Assembly: GCA_022559845.1 (NCBI GenBank)
Contig: CM040126.1
Coordinates: 140,190,064-140,254,063 of the forward strand
Direction of reading: 5' to 3'
Origin: Amorphophallus konjac
Taxonomy: Eukaryota; Streptophyta; Magnoliopsida; Alismatales; Araceae
Length of the DNA stretch: 64,000 nucleotides
The notes under the pieces were generated by a model. It searched no databases. It had not been told where the DNA came from and was given only the letters and a program-made list of their open reading frames with translations. Shown one piece after another: positions 44,301 to 54,966 of the stretch. Position 1 is the stretch's first letter; each line of letters opens with the position of its first letter. A program made the translations under genes and the position numbers.

Positions 44301-44835
44301 GGCATCCTGTTGACACGGCCTTCGGCACTGTGATTTGTGCTTCTGGTCGAGACGGACTCATGCTCGGGGCTTCTTTACGGGACTGTGTTGCATCCCGGAT
44401 GATTCTGCCTTGAATGGCTATCGATCGGCCACTAATGGGCCCATTATGACGAGGAGCCGAACCCATGTCGGGTGATCGGGACCCTCTGCTGACAGAGCCG
44501 TCGGCCCCTTGTTATGGATGGGCGGGGATGCTTTTCTTCCTTAGGAGAGCCATTGGGTAGCACGTCATCCTTGGTCGGGCGATGGGTGTAGGGTAGCGAC
44601 AGGACGAGGTCGATGCCGGATCATTGGGCAGGCTTGATCGCTCCGCCGGTTGGTTGCGGGTTCACTTCGACTCTCCTAAGGTAAAGTCCTCGGTGCTCAT
44701 TTCAAGGCGACTTGGGGCTCCGTCAGCTTGAAGGGTCTTTGATAAGGTGATCTTCATCGGCTTCTATGCTTCAGTGGGCCGTATCATTCGTCTTTACGGC
44801 TCGGTCGCCAAAGGATTATATTTTGAGTGCCAACA
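41365..44835 (-). repeat. 5' LTR of element B
   Basis: 3471 bp, TGTTGGCACTC...CGCAAACA on the minus strand. Compared with the 3' LTR it has fewer GGCGCGCC units (42119-42180 region) and scattered substitutions. A GTCAC..GTGAC hairpin lies at 41515-41528 and GGCGCC clusters at 42051-42211 and 44020-44125. Confidence 0.9.
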
Positions 44836-44925
44836 TGTCCTTCCTAATAACATCGTACCATAACATTTTAGGCCTTCCCTGAGCTCTTTTACTAGCATCT
44901 ACTAAGACTCGGTTGACTAATTTTC
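44836..44925 (-). pseudogene. LINE reverse-transcriptase 3' fossil (proximal half)
   Basis: The minus strand reads a GRPK..W..VIRKD pattern typical of the C-terminus of plant LINE RT-like proteins. It continues at 12426 when one copy of the target duplication (GACA) is removed. This is the insertion target of element B. Confidence 0.6.
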
Positions 44926-45654
44926 ACATTTCATTTAGAAAAAAGGCAAACCGATGTAAATTAAAACTAGAGTATCGTAGAAATCCAATTCAATATTGGT
45001 CATAGTATGTCTCGATACATAAAAGTTAAAAAAAAAGAGGATTAAAAAAATTGAACTTGTTATATGATACGAACAAGAAGAGGAGCACCAGCATTATTGG
45101 CTCATTGCCCCCTCAGAACTTTGCTTGGAAAGTGAGGGCATGTGCTCAACTCCCATCTACCAAAACCTGAAGCATGTTGTGGAACAGAAGTTTCGGAGGA
45201 CAATGAACCTATAGTTTGCCATGACCCTATTAGGCACATAGTCGAGTGTTTTCTGACTCAATTTTACATAGTCAATGGCTTTATGGCAGGGGCCCTGGGA
45301 GTAGCCTGAGGTAGAACCCAACCTTTGGAAACATGCCTGCACATTGAAGGCAGAATATAATTTTGCCTGGAGAATAGTTTATACCTAGCAGCAAACATTA
45401 CCGTAATGACCCTTCATAGTGTAACAGAAGGTAGTGTCATAGAAGAATTATCCCTCTTCTAGGAAACCTATGTCCGAGGTATATGAAGGTGATACACTAA
45501 GAACCAAGATCATATATAATTCTCAAAAGTTGAATAACATGAATAATGTAATTATACTTTTTTCCATGATAGGTGTGATTGAAATTTCTTGAGTAACCAT
45601 AAGCAAAAGAATCAGTCATATCCATAAAAACAATGGATACCCTATGGAAGCTAC
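44926..45654. other. Backbone sequence, gene not recognised
   Basis: AT-rich, with no frame I would call. A 61-codon minus frame at 45342-45157 follows an acceptor-like TTCAATGTGCAG, but its protein does not resemble what should follow the PIE1-like exon. It may be intron of that gene plus LINE remnant. Confidence 0.3.
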
Positions 45655-45784
45655 CTCGGTTACTCTTAGCAGAGCCTTGCCAGAACTAGAAGAGGTAATC
45701 TTTTTAGCATTGGAATTGTCTGATCCAGATGAAACACATTTGAAGAAGAGTTCTCTGAATCTCTCACAATAATTAAAAGGGTGG
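45655..45784 (-). pseudogene. PIE1-like exon, 3' half
   Basis: Continues the exon at 54871-54731. The minus frame reads HPFNYCERFRELFFKCVSS, then a serine/asparagine-rich stretch, then SGKALLRVTE, followed by a donor-like GAG/GTAGCT at 45655/45654. The CCERFREL and GKALLKVTE-type signatures belong to the SANT-like region of plant PIE1 (SWR1 complex, H2A.Z deposition), recalled from family knowledge. Element C separates the halves, with TCAAA duplicated at 45785-45789 and 54731-54735. Confidence 0.6.
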
Positions 45785-45789
45785 TCAAA

Positions 45790-47664
45790 TGATGCGGGAC
45801 GAGACACGGACACGACAAGCTCGCGATCGTCCCTTAACGAGGGAAGCGTCGGACGTGCACGGTTGAGAAACCGGCTAGAGCTAGGGTGGTCAATTCACAC
45901 TTTCGTGCCCGGATCGGGTCACGGGACGGTAACGCTCTCTCTCGCAGCAGCGGTGATATAAATATAAAGCGAGCTACGATCCTAGAACATGCTCTCTAGC
46001 AGTGGCATAAACAAGTATATATGAAAATAAGCAAATGCCGAGTGTAGGGAGCGAGAACGATACCTCCACGCACTCGGCGTGGGGAAGACGGACCCGGCCG
46101 AAACTCGTACTCCCAGAACAATAATACACAATATTACAGCAATACATGTCGCTGCCCACTCCACGCAGGGAGGTAAAGGGCTACACAATGAGGTCCGGGA
46201 GGACCGAATTCGGGTTGACGGGCGGCTTCTCGTGTTGATTCGGCAACACCCGAACTAGTGATGGTGGGGCCCACGTGCTGTCCGGAAGGGCCGTGTGGGA
46301 CCCGATGGCACCGCTGTAGTGGAGACGCTTGGGGAAGCATTCCCTAGGCTGGTGTCACGCTGGTTCACCGGTCGGAGGCCAGGCGGCTCCGTTCGGCACC
46401 GGTCGGAATGACCGGCCACGATCTGCGGGTTCTGTTTTCCGGCGCGCGCTCCGACGAGCACGGAAGCTGCGATCAGCCCCGATGTCGGAATGCGACGAAA
46501 CTGGCGCCGTATGAAAGCTGCTTCGAAGGGCTTCAACTTTATGGGATTACAGAAAAATAACAAAGAATGTACTTCTGATTGGCGAATTTTTAATGTTGTT
46601 GTTGTACAGTGTCTGAACTCTCAGACTAGCAGGGAACTTTCCTGAGAGTTACCTTTGACCGATATGTTAACGTCCTAATCTTAAGTTATGGTATTCAGAA
46701 ACGTTGTAGGACATCTAGCTAGGAAACCGGGACTATTTTTTATGAAGGGTTTTGAGGTGGCTGTGATTTGTTCTGATTTTTGAACTGGAAGTTGGTTGGA
46801 TCTGGGAATTAGCTGAAAACACTGTAGCAGAGATAGAACACAAATTTCGAAAAATGGATAGAGGGCGATCAAAAATCAATAAAAATGGTGGATGTAGAGG
46901 AGGATGGACACAATGCCCAGTAAAATTGGGAGCCCCTACAAAAATAAAAAAGAAGGTCAGACATGGGAAACGCAGAGCTGCTGTCATTATGGACAGAGAC
47001 AGGACAGATCTGGGAGTGATTGAAGACCGAAATTGCAAAAATATCAAACGAAGGATTTTCGACCTGAATTTTTTTGTGGATGATGGGATGGAAGATAGGA
47101 ACACACCATATAAAGTAAAAACCACGAAGAGGCTCTGGCTGGTAGCAGGATTTTCGTGAAGACACCTCTATCCAGCAGACAAAAAACCGAAGATGGATTC
47201 GCGGCGGCTCGAAGGCGGCACGAACGGCGGCGGCGGCGGCACAGATGAAGATCAGAGGTTGAGAGGGGGAGATAGAAGATTGATACACTCTAGAACTAGA
47301 GGTTTGTGGAGAGGAAACCAGGGGGAGAGGAAGGGGGCGCAAGGAGCTTCCAAGTTTCACACAAATTATTTGAATTTTCACTAATTTCCACATGAAAATA
47401 CACCCTTTTATATGCTAGGTATCAAATCTAATGTAGACCCTTGGATCTAAGGATGGGGAATTGAGGGTCTAGATCAAATGTGACTAACACACAAAAATTA
47501 ATAAAAATAATCAAGGGGAGGGGGCGGCCTATTGACCAAGGGAGAGGTAGGTGGGGTGGGTGTAGAATGTTGACATTCTTCACCCTTTGTCTCCCATGTG
47601 TCCATATGACTAGTCCAACCTTCTAGATGTCCACCTAGGATAGTTGACCAGTCCCACAAGGTGA
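45790..47664 (-). repeat. 3' LTR of element C, distal part
   Basis: Begins on plus as TGATGCGGGAC and matches 52652-54529 closely. Contains a minus TATA box CATATAAAAGGG (47412-47405). Confidence 0.9.
47405..47412 (-). promoter_or_regulatory. TATA box of C LTR (3' copy)
   Basis: The minus strand reads GCATATAAAAGGGTG. The same site is at 54277-54270 in the 5' LTR. Confidence 0.55.
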
Positions 47665-48463
47665 TGTGGATGCACTTTTTATTTAATAATCGTTGGTTAT
47701 TTGTTTATTGGCGTTTATTAAGTGCGTGGGTGTGCCAGTCACAAATGTGACGATTTATTGTGCGCTCGATCTGACTAATCAGACGATTGTGTGGTTCGTG
47801 TCGGGACTGAGAACCCGCCGTACCGTGAAGGCTACGACGTTGATTACATCCCCTCGGAGAGGGGAAAACCCTTGATTGATTGCCAGGAAAAGGGGCCTCA
47901 CGGCCTAGAGAGATTACTAATGATGCAGGAGGATAGTGAAAGACGAACTATGCTAGAAACCCGTATCGGGACGTGAATGTTCGGACTATGTCGGCCACTC
48001 ATGGGCCACTTCATGTTCGAACGAAGGTCCGTGTTTGTAGCGTAAGAGACGGTAACAAAACCGCGCAGATGTCTGCCACGAACAAGGCAAGTTTAATGAG
48101 GATGCGGGATTGGATCCCGGTAGGGGCGGGTCGAGTTAACGAACTATTGGCCCAGACTGTGTTCGGATCATGACCATGTCGGGGGTTCCGAGGTCCACGT
48201 CCGATACCACAAGGCATCATTGATTTTTTCTTTACACCGAGTCTAGGGGAGTGAATTGTTAACTGTAGTGCCTGAACTCGCCATCGTGCGCCCTCGCACG
48301 TGGATCGACCTGCGCGGTCAGGTCGTAGGGGTCAAGGGGACAACGCCCGTGCTGCCCCCGGAAAAAAAATTGATTATGGAAGGGGGAAACTTTTTTATTA
48401 GTTTTATTCATTAGCTTTAAGTCTTTTCTCTCATTTGATTAATCATTTTTTCTTTTTAGGCAC

Positions 48464-48660
48464 GCCGGTTAAGGGAGAAGCCAAGGGATGGAGAGGGAGC
48501 GCACCGGAATAGCCTAAGAAGAGTGGGGCGCGCCGGTTTGAGCTCCGAAAATCCGAAGTGGGTTTGAGTGTGGAGCTAATCCGGCGCGGGGGGGGGGGGG
48601 GGGGGGGTAGCGCGCCGGATTAGCCCACGCCGGATTAGGGGGGGTGCCGGGTTAAGCCTT
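48464..48660. repeat. GGCGCGCCGGTT cluster and G20 run in solo LTR
   Basis: Repeated GCGCGCCGGTTT/GCCGGATTAG words with an uninterrupted run of 20 G (48588-48607). Confidence 0.75.
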
Positions 48661-49716
48661 ATTTCACTCTGTTTGTGCTCTGTTTATTCTTTCTATTTTC
48701 GTTCTTGTTTCTTCAACCTTTAGACTGACATTTTGATTGGTTTATTCACTTGATTGATGGGTTAAGTTGATAGAGAAGGTTGTTAAAGCTCTCTGATCAT
48801 TTATTCAGATGAACGAGCATGAAGATTGAATATCTTATTAAGGGGAATTATGCAAGAACTTATTCAGTTTGCTTCAGAGACGGCTTCGGACATGCTGTTC
48901 TTACTCCCAGAGGGCTTGGCTTGTTCGGTTGTTCTTATGCTCAGAGAACTCATCCTGCTCGTCTGTTCTTGAGTGTTCTCATCCTGGCGAAATGTGGGCA
49001 GCACCTCCCCAGGACTGGGAGTTGCCAGAGAGCAATAAGGAACACCAAACAGATAACTCCGGGGTGCACCTCAAATCTGGACCTCATGTCGGTCCAATAA
49101 CCCAAATGTGAGTGTTGGAAAGCTCGAGGACTAGCCTTCGAGAGCTCTCACCACTCATGGGTGATGACTTCGTGGAACGGGACAGATGTAGGCCACAGGT
49201 GGTCATGAATGTTCACCCTTCTAACTGGTTCCCTCAGAGTTCATGCCATAGAAGGGCAAGCTTCTGAGGACCCCAGGTGATGTTGAAAATCGGGAGGGAG
49301 AAAACGGAGGAAAAGGGGAAGAGGTGAGAGCAATAGAATGCCATTTACGCCCACAAGAGTCACTCTTTTATTCATCCTCAAGGAGAAAGGAGATCTACCC
49401 CCAAAGCACGGGGGAGAATACAACGGAGAAGATAAAAGAAAAGCTAAGTGTTGAGGTGGGGGAAAGAAGATACATCGGTGGGGGAGAAGGAGGAACAGAG
49501 CACAAGCTCTTCCCCCTCTCTCCCCTCTCTCTTTCTCACCCTCTCTCGTTTTTCTTCACCTTGCAGGTGGGAATGGATGGAGCTTCTTCTTCTCTTCGAA
49601 CGTCGGAGACCCTAGCCGAACCAGCCAGCCTTCCCTTCAGCCTCTCTTCTCTCAGTACTTTCTTCTTCGAGCTCTCTCTTCCGTCCCCCTCTGGCTTCGG
49701 CTTCACAATACTGCCC

Positions 49717-49724
49717 CTTTTATA
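49717..49724 (-). promoter_or_regulatory. TATA box of solo LTR
   Basis: The minus strand reads TTCTATAAAAGGGGC, a near-consensus TATA box. Confidence 0.5.
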
Positions 49725-49987
49725 GAACGGCCAGCCTGGGAGCGTCCCTACCACTTCCACCTCGTCCGCAACGAAGTCGGGAGTTGACTTGCTATGCTGG
49801 ACGCCGTTGATTCGTCCCGTACACTGTTGCTCATCCGAGGATGGGACGCTCAGAGATCTGTCGGAGCTTGCCTTGCTGCTGCTGCTTATGTGCTGTCGAA
49901 CGGAGGTAGAAGCAGAGTCATGGGCATTGAATGTCCTCTGCACGCCATAATGATGCAAAACAGAGCATCGGAATGTAGATGGGACGG

Positions 49988-50140
49988 CTTGTTTGCGCGC
50001 CGGATTAACGTGAGATGCAAGGGAAAGGGTGCGCGCCGGTTTAACCCATATGAAGGGGAAAAGGGGCGCGCCGGTTTAGCCCAAGATGAAGGGGGCATGC
50101 CGGTTTAACCCAAGATGAAGGCCGCGTCGGTTTAAGGCCC
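49988..50140. repeat. GCGCGCCGGTTTAACCC tandem cluster in solo LTR
   Basis: Five units with core GCGCGCCGGTTTA(A/G)CCC, spaced about 30-35 bp, with decayed versions GCATGCCGGTTTAACC and GCGTCGGTTTAAGG at the right end. Same word as the B LTR clusters. Confidence 0.8.
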
Positions 50141-50544
50141 TTTCACGCCATTTTAAACCTCAAATGGATTCTTTTCGAAGTCGCAGCCATTTATTCGAGT
50201 GTTGGCGCTCCTGGAGTGTTCTAGTTGCAATGCATGGCCTCTATAATATTCCATTTGCAGTCTTTGGGGCTTGATCCTAGACTTTACGTAACTTTCGGTG
50301 CATACTGAGGCTGTACCGGAGTTCCCGACTCTTCTTTGATTCAGCTCTCGGCACGGATGGCTGTGGGGTTGTGGTTGTATCTTCCGCCTTGGGGGCTTCC
50401 TTAACGGGTAGCGGACCACCGAGCGGGTTCTCATCCTGATCGGGCGAGGCATGAGATTTGTTCGGCATTTCCATCTTCAGCTTGCTCTCGAGTGTCGAGA
50501 CGTGCATGCCGTATGATCCTCATCGACATTTTTTGGCGTCCACA

Positions 50545-50749
50545 GGTGACATGGACCAATGGGAAAGGGCTGAGGGCCCCCTAGCTGGACCTACTACACA
50601 ATTGCACAAAAACCCACACAATCCAAGGGAATGACTCATTGGCTTATAAAGCCTTATATTTGCATACATACTTTCCCAATGATATAAACATAAACTAAAA
50701 GGACATAAATGCAAATGAAAATGTACATGCTCGGCGTCGATTCCCATCA
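50545..50749 (-). repeat. 3' LTR of element C, proximal part
   Basis: Matches 54526-54730, and ends ..CGTCGATTCCCATCA on plus, the LTR start on minus (TGATGGGAATCGA). Confidence 0.9.
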
Positions 50750-50762
50750 ACTCTCCCCGGGT
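50750..50762 (-). other. Polypurine tract of element C
   Basis: The minus strand reads CACCCGGGGAGAGT before the LTR start; GGGGAGAGT is the purine run. Confidence 0.5.
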
Positions 50763-51277
50763 GGGAGGAACTCGACCCCGTCGAGTAGGGGTAGGGATGC
50801 TCGAGTACTCCGGCGGATCCGTCACCGTGCCAAGTAGCGCAGGTATGCTCCACTCCAAGTGACCGTCACCTGCTCATTCCATATATACTTGATATGCGCG
50901 AACTGCTATGGGCTAAAGGTGGACACTCCGGGTGGGGCACTCGTAAAAGGGAAGGAAGCAGCTCGAAGACTCACTAGGAATCACCGCTGAGTCCTTGTAG
51001 GTGACTAATCTGGGTATAGATGTAGAACCGATACCATACTCATCGAGAGAATCCACTCGCCTCTTACTCATAAGAGATCGACAACGAGCTTACACAAAAC
51101 ACATGCAGACAGATATACCACACAAAGAAAAATCACACCGACTCATCTATGACCCTAGACACACCTAATGTTAGTCCGACCCGTACATGGGTGACGGTGG
51201 ACCAGGACACCCGAATGTGTGCCATGCATGCATTTGACGTAACCGGAGGTTGACGTCATGGGGAACTCCTAGACACC
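50763..51277. other. Non-coding 3' part of element C interior
   Basis: No frame above 60 codons and no motif recognised. Confidence 0.5.
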
Positions 51278-52383
51278 CTATAATGCACCAATCATGGACA
51301 TTGGGCTTGGGTGTGGGAAGTCCGGAGGTGCGGGTGGACTAGATGGATCGAGGAAACCAAAGTTTTTATTACCCCAAAATGAAGGTTCGGACCTATGGCT
51401 ATGTGGAGTTTGCTTGGCCTGAGTGGAAAAGGTGGGATAGTGAACTCCGCGGAAGAAGTGGAGTGAGTATGAAAGCTTGGGAGGTTCACTAGTGAAGGGG
51501 TCAAAAAGGTCGAAGAAGGTATGACCCCATGAAGTGGGTTCTCCCATGACTCAGTCCCAATTTATGAATTCATAATCACCGTCATACATTGTGAGCGGTG
51601 GGACGATGGACATGTATAGAAAATAAGATTCCTCCCTTGGGCAAAAGGGAATGAAGTAAGACTCGGCCGGCATCGGGAGGAGTAGAAGAACCTCCGTGGT
51701 GACAGACCCCACGGTGCACACGGAGGTAATGGACCCTAAGGCCGGATGGGTGAAGCTAAGACTAGCGGGTTGGTCAAAGCCTCGGGCCAGTAGGTGCGTC
51801 AACTTCCATTGTGAATCTAATCCCATGACAAGATCATCCAACGCGTCAACATGGTGACTAGATCGAAATGTGGTATGGAAGAATTGACCGGCACTAAAGG
51901 GAGGATGGGGTCCATAGGTGAGAAGAGAGGTGGGACCAAGCCTTCTTTGAGCCATCTAAGAAGTGGCTCGGCTATGTATAGCGTACCCGTTAGAAACACG
52001 GGAGGCTCGGGATTTGGTGGCCCCAAGTTTGACGGCTCCGGATGAAGATCGGAAGTAGATAGCAATGGAGCATCCACGGGTGGTGAAGAAGCGCGAGTCA
52101 TTTCCAACCAATCCAAAATCAATTCATCGAATTCCTCGAAGGAGGCGCGGGTTGGAGTAGGGGGTGGCAATGGAGCCCTCATAGGTAAGGAAGAGATGCC
52201 CACCTCGTGGCAAAGGGGCCCGTGGGGTGACTCCAAGGACATTTGATCTACCACGGTAGAAAATCGATCTAGGCTAGTACTAAACCGATCTAGGCTTGTA
52301 TTCAACCCTTGCACTTGTCCCATCAAGGCTTGGAACATTGCGACCACTTCATCGGCACTATGGAATTGGATATGCAAGGCCAT
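51278..52383 (-). pseudogene. Element C internal ORF (gag-like?), broken
   Basis: The minus frame from ATG 52383 starts MALHIQFHSADEVVAMF and has a short repeat, SLDRFSTSLDRFST, within a probable coiled coil (residues about 15-50), then a proline-rich middle. Around 51900 the frame changes and continues to TGA at 51553-51551. Beyond it the same frame runs on from 51547 to 51278 (GEPTSWGHTFFDLFDPF). There is no knuckle, protease or RT motif. The position after the PBS suggests a gag-like or element-specific structural protein. I do not recognise the family. Confidence 0.45.
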
Positions 52384-52636
52384 TTTTTTTTATTTTAAAA
52401 GCAAAATGTGATGCTAACTAATGCACCTAGACATAACCAAAACTCGGTACGTGGCGGAGATAACCGATCCGAAGATCACTCGCGCAAGTGTGCGGCCTTC
52501 CCGATAGGCGTAGCCTAACGTTCGGACAACACCTTTTATATACCGATTAATGGTATGCAAATGCAACTCCTAAGACCGACTTAGACACTTAGACTTAAAC
52601 GACTCTCTTTTTTTTTTGACACCCTAGACTCAACTC

Positions 52637-52648
52637 GCTCTGATACCA
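52637..52648 (-). other. Primer-binding site of element C (tRNA-Met type)
   Basis: The minus strand reads TGGTATCAGAGC, the initiator tRNA-Met complement used by many plant LTR elements, three bases after the LTR end. Confidence 0.9.
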
Positions 52649-52651
52649 AAT

Positions 52652-54730
52652 TGATGCGGGACCAGACCACGGACACGACAAGCTCGCGATCGTCCCTTAA
52701 CGAGGGAAGCGTCGGACGTGCACGGTTGAGAAACCGGCTAAAGCTAGGGTGGTCAATTCACACTTTCGTGTCCGGATCGGGTCACGGGACGGTAACGCTC
52801 TCTCTCGCAGTAGCGGTGATATAAATATAAAGTGAGCTATGATCCTAGAACATGCTCTCTAGCAGTGGCATAAACAAGTATATATGAAAATAAGCAAATG
52901 TCGAGTGTAGGGAGCGAGAACGATACCTCCACGCGCTCGGCGTGGGGAAGACGGACCCGGCCGAAACTCATACTCCCGGAACAATAATACATAATATTAC
53001 AGCAATACACGTCGCTGCCCACTCCACGCAGGGAGGTAAAGGGCTACACAATGGGGTCTGGGAGGACCGAATTCAGGTTGATGGGTGGCTTCTCGCGTTG
53101 ATTCGGCAACACCCGAACTAGTGATGGTGGGGCCCACGTGCTGTCCGGAGGGGTCGTGTGGGACCCGATGGCACCGCTGTAGTGGAGATGCTTGGGGAAG
53201 CGTTCCCTGGGCTGGCGGTATGCTGGTTCACCGGCCGGAGGCCAGGCGGCTCCGTTCGGCACCGGTCGGAATGACCGGCCAAGGATCTGCCGGTTCTATT
53301 TTTCGGCGCGCGCTCCGGCGAGAACGGACGCTGCGATCAGCCCCGACGTCGTAATGCGATGAAACTGGCGCTGTCGGAAAGCTGCTTCAAATCCTTCAAT
53401 CTAGGTCTAGAGATCTGGTCTGGATCTACACGGATCTTGGCCTTAATGAATTTTTGAGTTGCTGTTGTACAGTGACCGGATTCTCAGATCTGCAGAGAAC
53501 TTGTCTTAGAACTGCCTTTGACCGATATGTGAACGTCCGAATCTGAAGTGGTGGTCTTCAGAAACGTTGTAGGAAATCAATCTAGGAAAACGGACATAGT
53601 TTTTACGAAAGGTTTGGAGGTGGCTGTGATTTGTTATGAGTTTTGAACTGGAAGGTGGTCGGATCTGGAACTTGGCTGAAAGCACTGTAGTAGTGATAGA
53701 ACACGAATTTTTAAAAATAGATAGAGGGTGGATCAAAAATCAAGAAAAATGGTGGATGTAGGGGATGATGGAGATAACTCCCAGTAACATTGGTAGCCCT
53801 AAAAAAAATAAAAAAGAAGGTCGGAGATGGGAAACTCAGAGCTGCTGTCACTGTAGACAGAGACAGGATAGATCTGGGAGTGATTGAAGACTGAAATTGA
53901 AAAAATATCAAACGAAGGATTTTCAACCTGAATGTTTTTTTGGATGATGGGATGGAAGATAGGAACACACCATAAAAATTACAAATCACGAAGAGGCCGT
54001 GGCTGGTATCAGGAATTTCGGGAAGACACCTCTGTCCAGCAGGACAGAAAACCGAAGACGGATTCGCAGCGGCTCGAAGGCGGCACGAACGGCGGCGGCG
54101 GCGGCACCAATGAAGATTAGAGGTTGAGAGGGGGAGATAGAAGATTGATACACTCTAGAATTGGAGGTTTGAGGAGAGGAAACTAGGGGGAGAGGAAGGG
54201 GGCGCAAGGAGCTTCCAAGTTTCACACAAATTTTCTAAATTTTCACTAATTTCCACATGAAAATACACCCTTTTATATGCTAGGTATCAAATCTAATGTA
54301 GACCCTTGGATCTAAGGATGGGGAATGAAGGGTCTAGATCAAATGTGACTAACACATAAAAATTAATAAAAATAATCAAGGGGAGGGGGGCGGCCTATTG
54401 ACCAAGGGAGAGGTAGGTGGGGTGGGTGTAGAATGTTGACATTCTTCACCCTTTGTCTCCACTGTGTCCATATGACTAGTCCAACCTTCTAGATTTCCAC
54501 CTAGGATAGTTGACCAGTCCCACAAGGTGACATGGACCAATGGGAAAGGGCTGAGGGCCCCCTAACTGGACCTACTACATAATTGCACAAAAACCCACAC
54601 AATCCAAGGGAATGACTCATTAGCTTATAAAGCCTTACATTTGCGTACATATTTTCCCAAGGATATAAACATAAACTAAAAGGACATAAATGCAAAAGAA
54701 AATGTACATGCTCGGCATCGATTCCCATCA
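52652..54730 (-). repeat. 5' LTR of element C
   Basis: 2079 bp, uninterrupted; TGATGGGAATCGA start and CCCGCATCA end on minus. TATA box TATAAAAG on minus at 54277-54270. Confidence 0.9.
54270..54277 (-). promoter_or_regulatory. TATA box of C 5' LTR
   Basis: GCATATAAAAGGGTG on minus. This copy is the one positioned to drive element C. Confidence 0.55.
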
Positions 54731-54871
54731 TCAAATCTCCCTCTATAAAATCCATCTGCCATCATAATGTGCATCACTCACCAAGCTCCAATTTGTACTG
54801 TACCCATGCACAACAGCACATTGGATGGCATCCTCCTGAGATGACCAAGAATCCGGAGATGGGATGCAGAA
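54731..54871 (-). pseudogene. PIE1-like exon, 5' half (SANT-type region)
   Basis: After an acceptor-like TTTAACATATTTTAG (54886-54872) the minus frame reads SPDSWSSQEDAIQCAVV, HGYSTNWSLVSD. After a frame break near 54760-54772 it continues MMADGFYRGRF at the insertion point. W..EDA.......G.NWSLVSD.(L)YGMTAGG.YRGR(F/Y)RHP is how I remember the plant PIE1 SANT-like domain. PIE1 is the ATPase of the SWR1 complex that exchanges H2A for H2A.Z. The frameshift and the 9-kb insertion mean this copy is dead here. Orientation is minus. I cannot tell whether it is the ancestral locus or a captured fragment. Confidence 0.62.
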
Positions 54872-54966
54872 CTAAAATATGTTAAATCAAGTAACTTAGA
54901 GGCAAAAATTTTCAAAACAATAATAGCAGAAAGCTTGATTCATACACTTCAAAGGATCGAATATAG
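54872..54966. other. Backbone flank (probable intron)
   Basis: AT-rich and pyrimidine-rich on minus upstream of the exon acceptor; no gene. Confidence 0.35.

Larger units (their letters stand above)
12427..44835 (-). mobile_element. Tat/Ogre-like Ty3/gypsy element B, complete but nested and decayed
   Basis: Two 3.5-kb direct LTRs (41365-44835 as 5', 12427-15922 as 3') bracket a minus-strand interior: PBS, an ORF upstream of gag, gag, a long spacer domain, protease, RT, RNase H, a second (archaeal-type) RNase H, integrase, then tandem arrays, a plus-strand antisense remnant and a PPT. The double RNase H, extra 5' ORF, very long LTRs and tandem arrays in the 3' region are hallmarks of the Tat/Ogre branch. 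The target duplication is TGTC/GACA plus one base shared with the LTR end. Element I (26902-38028) is inserted between gag and the spacer/protease part. Excluding I the element is about 21.3 kb. Confidence 0.88.
47665..50544 (-). mobile_element. Solo LTR of a Tat/Ogre-like family inside element C
   Basis: A 2880-bp segment starts TGTGGATGC and ends GCGTCCACA on plus, bounded by GGTGA duplications (47660-47664, 50545-50549). It is absent from the other C LTR. On the minus strand it starts TGTGGACGCCAAAAA, similar to the family A LTR start. The block 47730-47880 is homologous to the B LTR end (GTGCCAGTCAC..GTGAC, GTTGATTACATCCCC). No internal region, so it is a solo LTR from intra-element recombination. 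TATA box CTATAAAAGGGG on minus at 49724-49717. Confidence 0.85.
45790..54730 (-). mobile_element. Non-autonomous LTR retrotransposon C
   Basis: Direct LTRs (52652-54730 as 5'; 45790-47664 plus 50545-50749 as 3') are flanked by a perfect TCAAA duplication. The interior is only about 1.9 kb (50750-52651), with a tRNA-Met-type PBS and a PPT-like run but no protease, RT or integrase. It therefore depends on enzymes from another element, like large non-autonomous (LARD-like) elements. The 3' LTR is split by a solo LTR. Confidence 0.85.

Noticed and set aside
45157..45342. Second exon of the PIE1-like gene
   Set aside because: It has an acceptor-like site but the 61 codons do not resemble the sequence expected after GKALLKVTE; kept as unrecognised backbone.
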